Shown here in pieces: positions 43,551-52,795 of a stretch of 64,000 nt of DNA; position 1 is the first letter of the stretch; each line of letters begins with the position of its first letter. Source of the DNA: Agarivorans sp050870875. Lineage in GTDB: Bacteria; Pseudomonadota; Gammaproteobacteria; Enterobacterales; Celerinatantimonadaceae. The position numbers were made by a program, and so were the translations under genes. The notes under the pieces are model-generated. The model searched no databases. It saw only the letters and a program-made list of their open reading frames with translations, and had not been told where the DNA came from. The stretch lies in contig NZ_CP194041.2 in assembly GCF_050870875.2 (NCBI RefSeq), forward strand, positions 4,898,001-4,962,000. Direction: 5' to 3'.

Positions 43551-44909
43551 ATGGAACAACAACGCCAACAATTGCTTGATGCCCCCATCACGCCTCTCAT
43601 TATTCATAAAGCCCTCCCCAGTTTAGTGGGCATCTTTTCGATCATTTTTTTTAATTTAGTCGACACATTTTTTGTCGCTATGTTGGGCACAGATCCGCTG
43701 GCAGGAGTCTCTTTTACTTTCCCTATAACCTTTGCAATTACCAGCATCGCCATGGGCTTAGGCATCGCCCTTTCGTCTCATGTTGGACGACTATTAGGGG
43801 CCGAGAAAAAACAACAAGCGGCCCAATTAACCAGCCATAGTTTATTGTTTAGTTTACTATTAATTACTACCCTAGCCGCTTTAGGCTATTTCAATATTGA
43901 ACGATTATTTTTATCCCTCGGTGCGGAATTACCAGTTATGCCCTATATCGAACAATATATGCAGATCTGGTACCTTTCGATCCCTCTATTAGTTATCCCC
44001 ATGGTCGGCAACAGTGCAATCCGAGCCAGTGGCGATAGCAAAACGCCAAGCCTCATGATGCTAGTCGCCGGGATAATGAATGGTCTTTTAGACCCAATTC
44101 TAATATTTGGTTGGGGCCCGATACCCACTTTAGGTGTGAAAGGTGCGGCATTAGCGACCGCCATCGCTTGGCTACTCACTTTTTGCATGGCGATTTACTT
44201 ACTCAAATACAAACTACAACTGCTCAAATTTGAAACCTGTTCCCTTCAGCAGTTAATGAACTCTTGGAACAAACTATTAAGTATTGCAATACCGGCTGTA
44301 TTTTCCCAATTGCTCACCCCTATCGCCACCACCATTACAATGGCTATATTGGCAACCGCCGGAACCGCAACCGTGGCCGCTTATGGCTTTGCCACACGAG
44401 TAGAAGCCTTACTATTTATCGGAGTGATGGCGATAAACTCAGTGATCCCAATGCTCGTGGGACAAAATGTCGGGGCAGGGAACTTAAATCGAGCGCAGCA
44501 AATTGTGCATCAAGCCATTCGTTTAGCGGTTATTTGGCAATTACTGTTAGCCATACTCATGTATTACCTGGCACCGCTGATCAGTCGCAGTTTCAATCAA
44601 GATCTCGAAGTCGCCAGATTAAGCCAATATTACCTACAACTGGTGCCTTTTTGCTACGGAATGATGGCGGTTCCCTTATTACTCGCACAAACACTCAACG
44701 CCTTGGCTCTACCGATGATGGCAGTGATGATTAACCTCATTCGTTTGTTTGTCTTTATGTTGCCAGCCATTTACCTAGGCGCCTTAGCTGCGAACAGTCA
44801 AGTGATCTTCTTAGCAATCATTGTCGCCCATACGGTGGCTGGCCTCTGCAGTTTAATTCTATTGACCTACCTCATGAAAAAAGCAAGTTGGTGGCAAGCC
44901 CAGCATTAA
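43551..44909 (+). CDS. MATE family efflux transporter
   Basis: 452 residues with 12 membrane helices in two related halves. PSLVGIFSIIFFNLVDTFFVAMLGTDPLAGVSF is the typical N-terminal segment of the DinF/NorM type, and the second half repeats it (AIPAVFSQLLTPIATTITMAILATAG). Exports drugs or metabolites using an Na+ or H+ gradient. Ends just before the terminator of a csrB-like sRNA on the other strand. Confidence 0.93.
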   Translation: MEQQRQQLLDAPITPLIIHKALPSLVGIFSIIFFNLVDTFFVAMLGTDPLAGVSFTFPITFAITSIAMGLGIALSSHVGRLLGAEKKQQAAQLTSHSLLFSLLLITTLAALGYFNIERLFLSLGAELPVMPYIEQYMQIWYLSIPLLVIPMVGNSAIRASGDSKTPSLMMLVAGIMNGLLDPILIFGWGPIPTLGVKGAALATAIAWLLTFCMAIYLLKYKLQLLKFETCSLQQLMNSWNKLLSIAIPAVFSQLLTPIATTITMAILATAGTATVAAYGFATRVEALLFIGVMAINSVIPMLVGQNVGAGNLNRAQQIVHQAIRLAVIWQLLLAILMYYLAPLISRSFNQDLEVARLSQYYLQLVPFCYGMMAVPLLLAQTLNALALPMMAVMINLIRLFVFMLPAIYLGALAANSQVIFLAIIVAHTVAGLCSLILLTYLMKKASWWQAQH

Positions 44910-44944
44910 AAAGACAACATCGATCTCATGATGTTTAATCGAAT

Positions 44945-45304
44945 AAAAAATTAAGGGCGATACCGAAGTATCGCCCTTAAGCTAGTCATATCGCTCAAAT
45001 CCATGAACGTTAATCGCTCCCTGCAATCCTTTTGACTGTAGCACACCATTCCTTAGTGTTTCCCCTTGCTCCTTCCCTAGCGCTATCCTTTAGCCTTCTG
45101 TGGCCTAACTGCTCATCCTAAGCGGTTGCTCGCTCCATCCTGGAGGTGTCCTGAAAATCATCCTTAAGCTCTTGTGTCACCAAGGCTAATCGCACTCCTG
45201 TGCTCACATCCCTAGCTCATCGATCCTGACAAGCCGCTCATCCTAAGCGTTCCTATAATGCCGCTAGCTTCATGCTTTGGCTGCTTTCCCTGCCCGTCCT
45301 TGTA
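44945..45304 (-). ncRNA. csrB1: CsrB-family sRNA, copy 1
   Basis: About 360 nt on minus. It has about 20 GGA motifs (TCC on plus), most in loops of short hairpins such as CCTCCAGGATGGAG, GCTTAGGATGAGC and CACAGGAGTG. GGACACCTCCAGGATGGAG is identical to a stretch of E. coli CsrB. The RNA would bind many CsrA dimers and relieve CsrA repression. The 3' end is a strong terminator: TTAAGGGCGATAC-TTCG-GTATCGCCCTTAA then TTTTTT. A TAAAGT -10 (45311-45316) sets the predicted 5' end. No protein frame is maintained. The last 50 nt before the terminator match copy 2. Confidence 0.9.
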
Positions 45305-45462
45305 TGAGCTACTTTACGCTTTGGTTCAATAAAACCTAGATGAGCCCGTGAAATAATTTTTGAATTGATTCAATCAAGAATCATCGAATTTAATTAATTA
45401 TTTGAATTTAAAGCATTTAAATAATTTTTACGCAATATAGAGCAGCCATATCAGCGCTCAAG

Positions 45463-45480
45463 CGTAGTCGATCTCTCACA
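45463..45480 (-). promoter_or_regulatory. GacA/UvrY-type upstream box of copy 1, degenerate
   Basis: TGTGAGAGATCGACTACG on minus, about 165 nt upstream of the predicted start. It shares TGTGAGAGATC with the box of copy 2; the right half fits CTTACA poorly. Confidence 0.5.
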
Positions 45481-45559
45481 GCACCTCGGGGCTTATCGTC
45501 AAGCCTAGAAACCTTAATTTTGGCTTACTAATGTTTGTTCAAGATAAAAGCGAAGAGGA

Positions 45560-45660
45560 ATAAAAAAAACGCTGTTGGTAGACGACATAAACCTAAATCA
45601 CCGCTAACAGCGTTATCTGGTAATTAGAGCCACTAGTTACTGCACTTCATGCCTATTTAT
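45560..45660 (-). ncRNA. candidate small RNA between the two csrB genes
   Basis: On minus, AACGCTGTTAGCGGTG pairs with CACCAACAGCGTT-type sequence around a loop of about 25 nt and ends in eight T (45564-45571), a convincing intrinsic terminator (about 45564-45620). TTGTGT-N16-TAAATA lies about 70-95 nt upstream. No ORF feeds this terminator. The transcript would be about 90-100 nt. It lacks GGA repeats, so it is not another CsrB. Tentative. Confidence 0.35.
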
Positions 45661-45731
45661 CGGCAGATTTATACGACACAATAAGTTGGTCATATAATGA
45701 ATCAGATTGGCATAGCATAAATTGTAGTCAC

Positions 45732-45755
45732 AAAAAAACCAGCATTAAGCTGGCC
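45732..45755 (-). terminator. second terminator behind csrB copy 2
   Basis: On minus, CCAGC-TTAAT-GCTGG followed by seven T, directly after the main terminator of the sRNA. Confidence 0.75.
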
Positions 45756-46038
45756 TAAAAAGTCGGGGCGACACTTACGTGTCGCCCCTAGTAGTCATAT
45801 CGCTCAAATCCGTGAACGGGTAATTGCTCCCTGCAATCCTTTTTGACTGTTTTACTACATCCTGTAGTTGTCCTTTTCTCAAATCCTTTGAGCTGTCCTT
45901 TAGCCTTCATTGGCATAACCGGTTGTCCATACCAGTTGCACGTCTCCTTCCTAGGAGGTGTCCCTTACTACATCCTGTAGTTGTCCTTTCAGCTCCTGCT
46001 ACGTTTCTCATCCTGATAAACGTCAGTGCCTCCGTGCA
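45755..46038 (-). ncRNA. csrB2: CsrB-family sRNA, copy 2
   Basis: About 285 nt on minus with about 16 GGA motifs. Many sit in perfect small hairpins: ACTACAGGATGTAGT occurs twice, CTCAAAGGATTTGAG once, CCTCCTAGGAAGGAG once, separated by AAGGACA linkers. This is the hallmark of CsrA-sequestering RNAs (CsrB/RsmZ class). The 3' end is GGGGCGACAC-GTAA-GTGTCGCCCC then TTTTT (about 45757-45788). -10 TATAGT at 46045-46050 predicts the start near 46038; the -35 is poor, as expected for an activator-dependent promoter. It shares its 3' domain with copy 1, so the two arose by duplication. Confidence 0.9.
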
Positions 46039-46195
46039 GAACTAACTATACGGCATTAATACTTGAGAAAAAGCTCCAGAACAAAAAAAACTCATCTTTT
46101 TTTACATAAACAGCATCAAAAATAAATAAGCAATTGATATATATGGATATTGTTATTATCTATCTGCAAGATTTACTGCCTTTAACTTACAACCT

Positions 46196-46213
46196 TGTAA
46201 GAGATCTCTCACA
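46196..46213 (-). promoter_or_regulatory. GacA/UvrY-type upstream box of csrB copy 2
   Basis: On minus TGTGAGAGATCTCTTACA, differing from TGTAAG-N6-CTTACA at one base, centred about 165 nt upstream of the predicted sRNA start, the usual distance for this response regulator. Confidence 0.75.
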
Positions 46214-46236
46214 AAGAGTGCAGTCTTTAGACTAAG

Positions 46237-46857
46237 CTAACGATTTTTTGAAAGCTTAGGTAAAGATAGATGATAACGAATTGCAACTAAACGGATGACT
46301 AAAGCACTAATAATACAACTGCTAGTTGCAATGGTCGTGGAAAAACCTAAGTTCTCTGTAATCGCCCACACACAACCCCCGACAATACAAGCCGTTGCAT
46401 AGATCTCGCGCTGCAGTACTAAAGGAACCTGGTTGGCCAGTACATCACGGATCATCCCCCCACCACAGGCCGTAATCACCCCCATAGTGATCGAAACAAT
46501 CACCGGAGCGCCCATTTGTAAGGCCTTATTCGCACCAATAGCCATAAATACAGCCATACCAATAGCATCGGCAACTGGTAATAACCAACGAGGAGGACTA
46601 GGAAAATTATTGAGCAAAACAATTGCCCCCAGACTAGCCGCTAAGATCACCCACAAATATAAACCATTTTCCACCCAAAAAACTGGGCTAGCTCCTAATG
46701 CCATATCACGAATGGTGCCCCCACCAATCGCGGTCACGCAGGCAAGTACTAGGGCTCCAAATAGATCCATACGTCGCCGACTAGCGATCAATACCCCAGA
46801 AATGGCGAATACCGCCGTACCAAAAAGATCGAGACTAAAAATAATGGTGTTGCCCAA
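46237..46857 (-). CDS. TRIC cation channel family protein (UPF0126)
   Basis: 206-residue inner-membrane protein with seven helices in two repeats of about 80 residues. Each has the glycine-rich TRIC signature: AIGGGTIRDMALG at about residues 42-54 and ACGGGMIRDVLANQ at about 129-142. Prokaryotic relatives (YicG type) form trimeric K+-selective channels, and some also transport glycine. Its stop lies 24 bp from the csrB2 upstream box. Monocistronic. Confidence 0.93.
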   Translation of the reverse strand: MGNTIIFSLDLFGTAVFAISGVLIASRRRMDLFGALVLACVTAIGGGTIRDMALGASPVFWVENGLYLWVILAASLGAIVLLNNFPSPPRWLLPVADAIGMAVFMAIGANKALQMGAPVIVSITMGVITACGGGMIRDVLANQVPLVLQREIYATACIVGGCVWAITENLGFSTTIATSSCIISALVIRLVAIRYHLSLPKLSKNR

Positions 46858-46961
46858 TGTCGGCTCCTCAAAAAAATAGGCTGCAATGAGGCAACATGTT
46901 TGCTGAACAATATAAGAGACCGATCAAACAACACCGAACCCGGGTGGGTCCGGTAAATAAA

Positions 46962-47792
46962 TCAATCATAAATAGTCGGAATGGCTTGCCGTTTATGTTG
47001 GGTCCGTAAATAAATACCTATTAATTTTTCTTCTACCCCAGCATCAACCAATTTACCTTCTAAAAAGTCATCAATTTGATCGTAAGTTAAACCAAGCGCC
47101 ACTTCATCTGGCAGCTGCGGGCGATCTTCCTCTAAATCAGCTGTTGGCGCTTTACCAATCAACTTCTCTGGCGCACCCAAGTAACTCGCCACTTGGCGAA
47201 CCTGACGCTTATTTAAACCAAAGATAGGCGTTAAATCGCAGGCACCATCCCCATGCTTAGTGTAAAAACCGGTAATATTCTCAGCCGAGTGATCGGTACC
47301 AATCACCAATGCACCAGTTAGTCCCGCAATTTCATACTGAGCAATCATTCGCATCCGCGCCTTTACGTTGCCCTTAGCAAAATCGATCCCAGCTTGTTGC
47401 GGTAAGGCTAAACCCGCGTTCTGCAAACCTAACAGTGCGCTTGAGTGTGCCCCTTCGGTGCCATCTTTAATATTTGTGGTCACGATATAGGAGGGTTTAA
47501 TAAAATCTAAAGCTAATTGCGCATCTGCTTCATCTTTCTGCTCTCCATAAGGGAGGCGCATCGCAATGAAACGATAGTCTTGAGTCGAGTGCTCTTGATT
47601 AAGCTGTTCTACAGCCAACTGAGCGAGCCGTCCGGTGGTCGTAGAATCAACACCACCACTAATACCTAAGATTAAGGTTTTTAAGTTCGCCTGTTGTAAA
47701 CACTGTTTGATAAAGTCTATGCGACGTTTTACTTCAAACCCCGGGTCAATTTCAGGTAGAACCTTCATCTCCGCTAATATTGCTTGTTTCAT
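46962..47792 (-). CDS. nadE: NH3-dependent NAD+ synthetase
   Basis: Last step of NAD synthesis. 276 residues from ATG 47792 (MKQAILAEMKVLPEIDPGF); E. coli has 275. P-loop LILGISGGVDSTTTGRLAQLA at about residues 42-62, GTDHSAENITGFYTKHGDGACDLTPI, and GKAPTADLEEDRPQLPDE. The frame is open 29 codons upstream without family similarity. Ammonia-dependent type, with no glutaminase domain. Confidence 0.97.
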   Translation of the reverse strand: MKQAILAEMKVLPEIDPGFEVKRRIDFIKQCLQQANLKTLILGISGGVDSTTTGRLAQLAVEQLNQEHSTQDYRFIAMRLPYGEQKDEADAQLALDFIKPSYIVTTNIKDGTEGAHSSALLGLQNAGLALPQQAGIDFAKGNVKARMRMIAQYEIAGLTGALVIGTDHSAENITGFYTKHGDGACDLTPIFGLNKRQVRQVASYLGAPEKLIGKAPTADLEEDRPQLPDEVALGLTYDQIDDFLEGKLVDAGVEEKLIGIYLRTQHKRQAIPTIYD

Positions 47793-48415
47793 CTCATCCC
47801 CCACAACAAATGTAATCCTCATCAGGCAATGTACTTGAGAGATAAAAAAAAACCAAGAGACAAGCTGATTTACATACAATTAATCACTAAACAGATTAAT
47901 ATAATTAGGGGCTGTTAATCTTTGGTGATGACTTTTACAGCTGTTTGTGACTCATTTAGGCAAGTCATGTGAAATATCGCTAGCGGTATAGCTCATAACA
48001 ATACACTGCAGTAATGCACCACAAATACTGCCTAAACAATTTGACTAGAAGCGTTTTACCGTTGATTAGAGGTATCTGCTTAGCACTCTAAGCGAGACAC
48101 CTCTCGCCACGATAAAAATGCTTTTTTCTCGAAAAAGTAGCTCACAAAAGAACCGCCTCTAGCCATCTAAGGTATGCTATTGGTCAAACAACAGAGCCAT
48201 TTGGCAAGGAAAGAGAATAACTTTAGTTTTTCTATTTGAGTGAGCAACCCAAAATGGGAATTTTAGCGCTAAAGATGCGCATTATTTTTTCAGATAAGTT
48301 GTCAAATATTCATCTAGAGTCTCTAGAATTTATTTTCCCTAGCTGTTGGATATAAATCAATTGGCGCCAAGGAGCGACAGCTTCTGATTGAATATTTCAT
48401 TTTAAGGATAAAACT
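47793..48415. other. gene-free region between nadE and pykA
   Basis: About 620 bp without a credible ORF. It holds an imperfect 37-nt hairpin (48068-48104: AGAGGT/ACCTCT outer and GCTTAG/CTAAGC inner stems, no U tract) and a TTGTCA (48299-48304) with TAGAAT 19 bases later as a weak pykA promoter. AAGGA precedes the pykA ATG. A long leader for pykA is possible. Confidence 0.5.
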
Positions 48416-49852
48416 ATGCTACGACGCACCAAAATTGTGACAACTTTAGGCCCAGCCACCGATAAAGACGACATTTTAGAACAACTGCTGCTCAGCGGCG
48501 CAAATATGGTGCGACTCAACTTTTCTCACGGCAGCGCCGACGACCATATCGCTCGCGCCAATAAGGTCAGAGAACTTGCAGCCAAACATAAACTACACGT
48601 GGCTATTTTGGGTGACCTACAAGGTCCCAAAATACGCGTATCCACCTTTAAAGAAGGTAAGGTTAAATTGCAAGTTGGGGATAGCTTTTTACTCGATAGT
48701 GATTTAGCAAAAGGCTTGGGAGATCAACAACAAGTTGGCCTCGATTATAAATACTTGCCTAAAGACGTGGCCCCTGGCGATACCCTGTTACTTGATGACG
48801 GTAGAATTCAATTGAGAGTCACCGCCGTAGAAGGCAATAAAGTCACCACCGAAGTGACCATTGGCGGATTTTTATCCAACAACAAAGGGATTAATAAACT
48901 CGGTGGTGGTTTATCTGCCGCAGCCTTAACCGATAAAGACAAAGCCGATATCCTCACCGCAGCCAAAATCAATGTCGACTATTTAGCTGTATCCTTCCCA
49001 AATAGCGGTGAAGATATGCACTATGCCAGACGTCTGACTCAACAAGCCGGACTCGCAACAAAACTAGTGGCAAAAGTTGAACGAGCAGAAACAGTTGCCA
49101 CCGAAGAAGCGATGATCGATATCATTACCGCTTCCGACGCAGTGATGGTAGCTCGTGGCGATCTCGGTGTTGAAATTGGCGATGCCGAATTAGTGGGAGT
49201 GCAAAAGACTCTTATTCGTCTGACTCGAAAATACAATCGCGCGGTGATTACCGCAACTCAGATGATGGAATCAATGATTAGTGCGCCGATGCCAACTCGC
49301 GCTGAGGTCATGGATGTAGCCAACGCAGTATTGGACGGTACCGATGCGGTGATGTTATCCGGCGAAACAGCCGCTGGCCAATACCCTGTAGAAACCGTCC
49401 AGGCCATGGCTTCGGTTTGCCTAGGTGCTGAAAAACAACGCAGCATTAACGTATCCAAATATCGAATCAATGAAACCTTTGAGAGTATTTCGGAAACAGT
49501 GGCGATGAGTACCATGTTTGCGGCCAATCACATGCAAGGTATGACCGCCATTATTGCACTCACCGAATCAGGCAGCACGCCTTTATTAATGTCTCGCCTC
49601 AGTAGTGGCTTACCCATTTTTTCTTTATCTCGCCACCAAGCAACCTTGAGTCGTTGCGCCTTATACCGAGGCGTATACCCGATTTACTTCGACGAAACCA
49701 ACCACGATATCATCCAAGTATCACATAGCGCGATTAATTTGTTGAAACAACAAGGCTATTTGAATAAAGGTGATTTAGTGATTTTGACCCATGGTGATGT
49801 ATTCGACCAAACCGGGCATACCAATACCAGTAAGATATTAAAAGTCGGTTAA
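48416..49852 (+). CDS. pykA: pyruvate kinase (PykA/type II)
   Basis: Converts PEP and ADP to pyruvate and ATP. 478 residues (E. coli PykA 480). MLRRTKIVTTLGPATD, substrate loop GANMVRLNFSHGSADDH, catalytic site AKVERAETVATEEAMIDIITASDAVMVARGDLGVEIG, and a C-terminal allosteric domain. The MLRRTKIV start and sequence pattern are closer to PykA than PykF. Two hairpins follow. Confidence 0.97.
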   Translation: MLRRTKIVTTLGPATDKDDILEQLLLSGANMVRLNFSHGSADDHIARANKVRELAAKHKLHVAILGDLQGPKIRVSTFKEGKVKLQVGDSFLLDSDLAKGLGDQQQVGLDYKYLPKDVAPGDTLLLDDGRIQLRVTAVEGNKVTTEVTIGGFLSNNKGINKLGGGLSAAALTDKDKADILTAAKINVDYLAVSFPNSGEDMHYARRLTQQAGLATKLVAKVERAETVATEEAMIDIITASDAVMVARGDLGVEIGDAELVGVQKTLIRLTRKYNRAVITATQMMESMISAPMPTRAEVMDVANAVLDGTDAVMLSGETAAGQYPVETVQAMASVCLGAEKQRSINVSKYRINETFESISETVAMSTMFAANHMQGMTAIIALTESGSTPLLMSRLSSGLPIFSLSRHQATLSRCALYRGVYPIYFDETNHDIIQVSHSAINLLKQQGYLNKGDLVILTHGDVFDQTGHTNTSKILKVG

Positions 49853-49870
49853 GCGCTAAACATGAGCGCT

Positions 49871-49902
49871 TAGTTAGCTCGGTGTATACACCGAGCTAAC
49901 TA
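49871..49902. terminator. perfect palindromic hairpin after pykA
   Basis: TAGTTAGCTCGGTG-TATA-CACCGAGCTAACTA, a 14-bp perfect stem, preceded by AAGCGCT/AGCGCTT. No U tract. It lies between convergent genes. Confidence 0.6.
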
Positions 49903-50013
49903 TCGAAAAATAATGACCAGAGCATTCAAACGAAGATCAATTTAAATCACTAAAGCAATACAGGATCACATCCGAAACAGCAAAAATACCCAATGTGTGC
50001 GTATCAATGAATA

Positions 50014-50700
50014 TTAATTGTGGTTTAACTGCGGACTTGCTCGAGTACCTTCCACAGGACGATTCACAGATAGTTTGCGTCCCTTGGTGATCCCGGTTTG
50101 AAAATCTGGGGTAAGCTGACCCATTGAGGCCTTAATTTTCGCCTTAAAGGTTTCACGGTCTAACTTCTCAAACATCTCATCCAAGTAGTCATCCATATGT
50201 TCATTGCGTCCATCGCTTGTTAGATCGGGGAGTTTTTCTAAAGCCCCCTCCAACCAACCGGCAGTAAAAGAAGTAACCCGTCGTGCCACAGTGACATTAT
50301 CGGTACCGGAACCGGCAAAGCTATTTCGAAATGAACCCACCTGTTGGTTCATTTCTCGATAAACAATATCAAATGCAAAGGCGGCAAATACGGCACGCTC
50401 GGCCATGCCAACAAATTCAGCTCTTTTTAAACCTTTATGATTAACCAGTACCGCTTCCACACCAAAACGTGAGTTAATACCACGAATAATGCGTAAGATA
50501 TTTTCGTTTACATTGGCGGGTAACAAGGTTTGAGTAGAGGTTTTCCCCATTTGAATTAAATCAATATCGGCTTGCTCTAAGCCGTGTTTAAGCATTAAGC
50601 GATGCGCCATACGGATCGCTTGAGCAGCCTCATGAACATTAGAGGAGTTACCCAACTCTAAGCACTTTGCAATTTTTTCTAGGGCTCGTTGACGACTCAC
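50014..50700 (-). CDS. DUF2786 domain protein
   Basis: 228 residues from GTG 50700 (MSRQRALEKIAKCLELGNS). The open frame begins at TTG 50724, but its first eight residues are not conserved in type, and an AGAGGT lies before the GTG. DUF2786 is at about residues 1-42. The rest (about 55-200) resembles the associated helical domain with a HMDDYLDEMFEKLDRE segment. Function is unknown; phage and bacterial relatives occur. Confidence 0.82.
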   Translation of the reverse strand: MSRQRALEKIAKCLELGNSSNVHEAAQAIRMAHRLMLKHGLEQADIDLIQMGKTSTQTLLPANVNENILRIIRGINSRFGVEAVLVNHKGLKRAEFVGMAERAVFAAFAFDIVYREMNQQVGSFRNSFAGSGTDNVTVARRVTSFTAGWLEGALEKLPDLTSDGRNEHMDDYLDEMFEKLDRETFKAKIKASMGQLTPDFQTGITKGRKLSVNRPVEGTRASPQLNHN

Positions 50701-50916
50701 GAAATTGCTACAACCTCTGTTCAAAAATGAAGCGTCATTTTACTGGTTTTAGCCAAATTTTCCAGTAATACCGAGCCCAGAGCCAGCGCTTCGTTTAGAA
50801 TTTAGACTCAATTTTCCACTTGAAACACCGAAAAGAAAACCCTCTGGCAATGCAATGGGTCACTTTCCAGTCGTGCCAGCGTCGAATACAGCTCGCTTTA
50901 GAAGCAAACGAGGCAC

Positions 50917-52614
50917 TTATCCATTCGAATGTCCCTCACCACCATTGCCTGTAGAATAAACATGAACATCGCGCTGTGGGAAAGGGATCGAGATACCATC
51001 TTGATCGAAGCGCATTTTCACTTGTCGAGTAATATCCCAATAAACGTTCCAATAATCATCGGTTTTTACCCAAGGACGCACGATAAAATCTACCGAAGAT
51101 TCATTTAAAATATGTAGTTTAACCATAGGAGCAGGTTCGGCTAACACCAATGGGTGCTTGGCTAATAATTCATTCAACACGGCTTCCGTTTTATCGATAT
51201 CATCGCTATAGCCAATCCCAAAAACTAAATCAACGCGACGCAGTTTTTGTGCAGTTACATTTTTAATCACATCCCCCCAAATTTTACCATTTGGGATCAC
51301 TAAGGTTTGGTTATCGATGGTTAAAATAGTGGTCGAAACTAAATTCATACTTTTCACTTTGCCAAAGACGCCACCGCCCACTTCCACCATATCGCCCACA
51401 TCATAGGGACGATAAATAAGAATCATCATCCCAGCGGCAAAATTACTCAAGGTATCTTGCAAGGCAAACCCAATAATGAAACCAGCGACGCCTAACCCCG
51501 CTAAAACCGGTGCCAGTGATATACCAACTTGGGCCAAAGCAAATAAAATTCCAACAATAACCACGACCCGAGTCACCGAGGACACTATCATCTCTTTCAT
51601 CAACGAAGATAACCGTAGCTTGGAAGAATCTAAACTTTTAATCAGTAACTTACGGGTTAAACGAGCAAGAGCACGAAATACAAAATAAATGAGTAACAAC
51701 AAAAATATTTTGAAGATCCACTCTCCGCCGTGCTCAACAAAATACTCACTAAGTCGAACGACCCAACGTTTAGCAATACCGTTCAATACGTTGATATCCA
51801 ACACATCGGTGGTGATTTGCCCACCTAATTTAAGCAATGTCTGTTGATAAAATCCGGTATTAAAACCAAGCTGAGTGAGTAATTCAACGGTTAATTTGAA
51901 GCTTAACCCTGCGACCGATAATTGCTCTTTGACCACGGCTAATTGGTCTTTTAGTGCTTGATCATTGGGAGTCAATTTAATAAATTGACTAAGCTCCCTG
52001 GTTTTATTTTCGAGTAAGCCAACCATCCCAGAAAATGATTCAGCCCGCAGATAAAGCAAATCGATCAGATGATGATTTTGATCCGTTACCTCAAAACCAA
52101 GGGCTTGGAGATTATTAATTTGCTGTACCAAGGCCGAAAAAATCACATCAGATCGATTCAAGTAATCAATATATAACTGAAAAGACTTAATATTATCCGA
52201 AGGTTGTTGTGCGTAGGCTTTATTGAACAACTGCTGCTGTTGCTCGATCCTCTGAATTAAACTTTGATAATTATCGATGATAATTTGCTTAACTTGATGG
52301 TTTATAGCAGGTTCCGTCAAACCCAGAGCTTGTTGTTTAATTAAGTATTGGGTGAGCTGATTAATCGTTTCAAAGGAACTTAAATGACGCTCAACTAAAC
52401 GATAATCGATGGCCGCTTGCTCGATAGCAGAGACCGTATTTCTATTGGCTTGTATCTTTTCAATCCGCTGCTGTTGACGCTGATATTTTTCCAACAATAG
52501 CTGCGCTTGGTCGCTGCCGGAATCAGCCGCATGCAAGCAAAAAACAGCGCTCGAAAAAAATAGTAAAGCCCACTTCATCAAACTCTGATACCACCGAACA
52601 AATTCCGTTTTCAT
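50917..52614 (-). CDS. MscS-family mechanosensitive channel with long periplasmic N-terminus
   Basis: 565 residues. Signal-like N-terminus (WALLFFSSAVFCLHAA), a coiled-coil periplasmic region rich in Gln and Leu (about 35-275), then membrane helices (about 300-320, 345-365, 372-392). The pore helix VLAGLGVAGFIIGFALQDTLSNFAAGMMIL leads into the MscS beta domain (YDVGDMVEVGGGVFGKV, IPNGKIWGDVIKN). It resembles the larger MscK/YbdG-like channels and releases solutes on hypo-osmotic shock. Monocistronic. Confidence 0.93.
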   Translation of the reverse strand: MKTEFVRWYQSLMKWALLFFSSAVFCLHAADSGSDQAQLLLEKYQRQQQRIEKIQANRNTVSAIEQAAIDYRLVERHLSSFETINQLTQYLIKQQALGLTEPAINHQVKQIIIDNYQSLIQRIEQQQQLFNKAYAQQPSDNIKSFQLYIDYLNRSDVIFSALVQQINNLQALGFEVTDQNHHLIDLLYLRAESFSGMVGLLENKTRELSQFIKLTPNDQALKDQLAVVKEQLSVAGLSFKLTVELLTQLGFNTGFYQQTLLKLGGQITTDVLDINVLNGIAKRWVVRLSEYFVEHGGEWIFKIFLLLLIYFVFRALARLTRKLLIKSLDSSKLRLSSLMKEMIVSSVTRVVVIVGILFALAQVGISLAPVLAGLGVAGFIIGFALQDTLSNFAAGMMILIYRPYDVGDMVEVGGGVFGKVKSMNLVSTTILTIDNQTLVIPNGKIWGDVIKNVTAQKLRRVDLVFGIGYSDDIDKTEAVLNELLAKHPLVLAEPAPMVKLHILNESSVDFIVRPWVKTDDYWNVYWDITRQVKMRFDQDGISIPFPQRDVHVYSTGNGGEGHSNG

Positions 52615-52795
52615 CTCTGCCTCCTAAATAAACTACAAACAACTATAAAAAATAAGCCAACAACTCATAATTAAATTATGTTTTATGATCTAAAGGGGCC
52701 GCTTAATCCTAAATCATAAGCAACAATGAATAGGACATGGCTCGGTTTACAATCATGATTACGGATATCACAGAGCACTCAACTAAGGACAGTAT

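Noticed and set aside
45824..46045. 73-codon plus-strand ORF in the csrB copy 2 region
   Set aside because: It is the complement of the GGA-hairpin array; the repeats explain the open frame.
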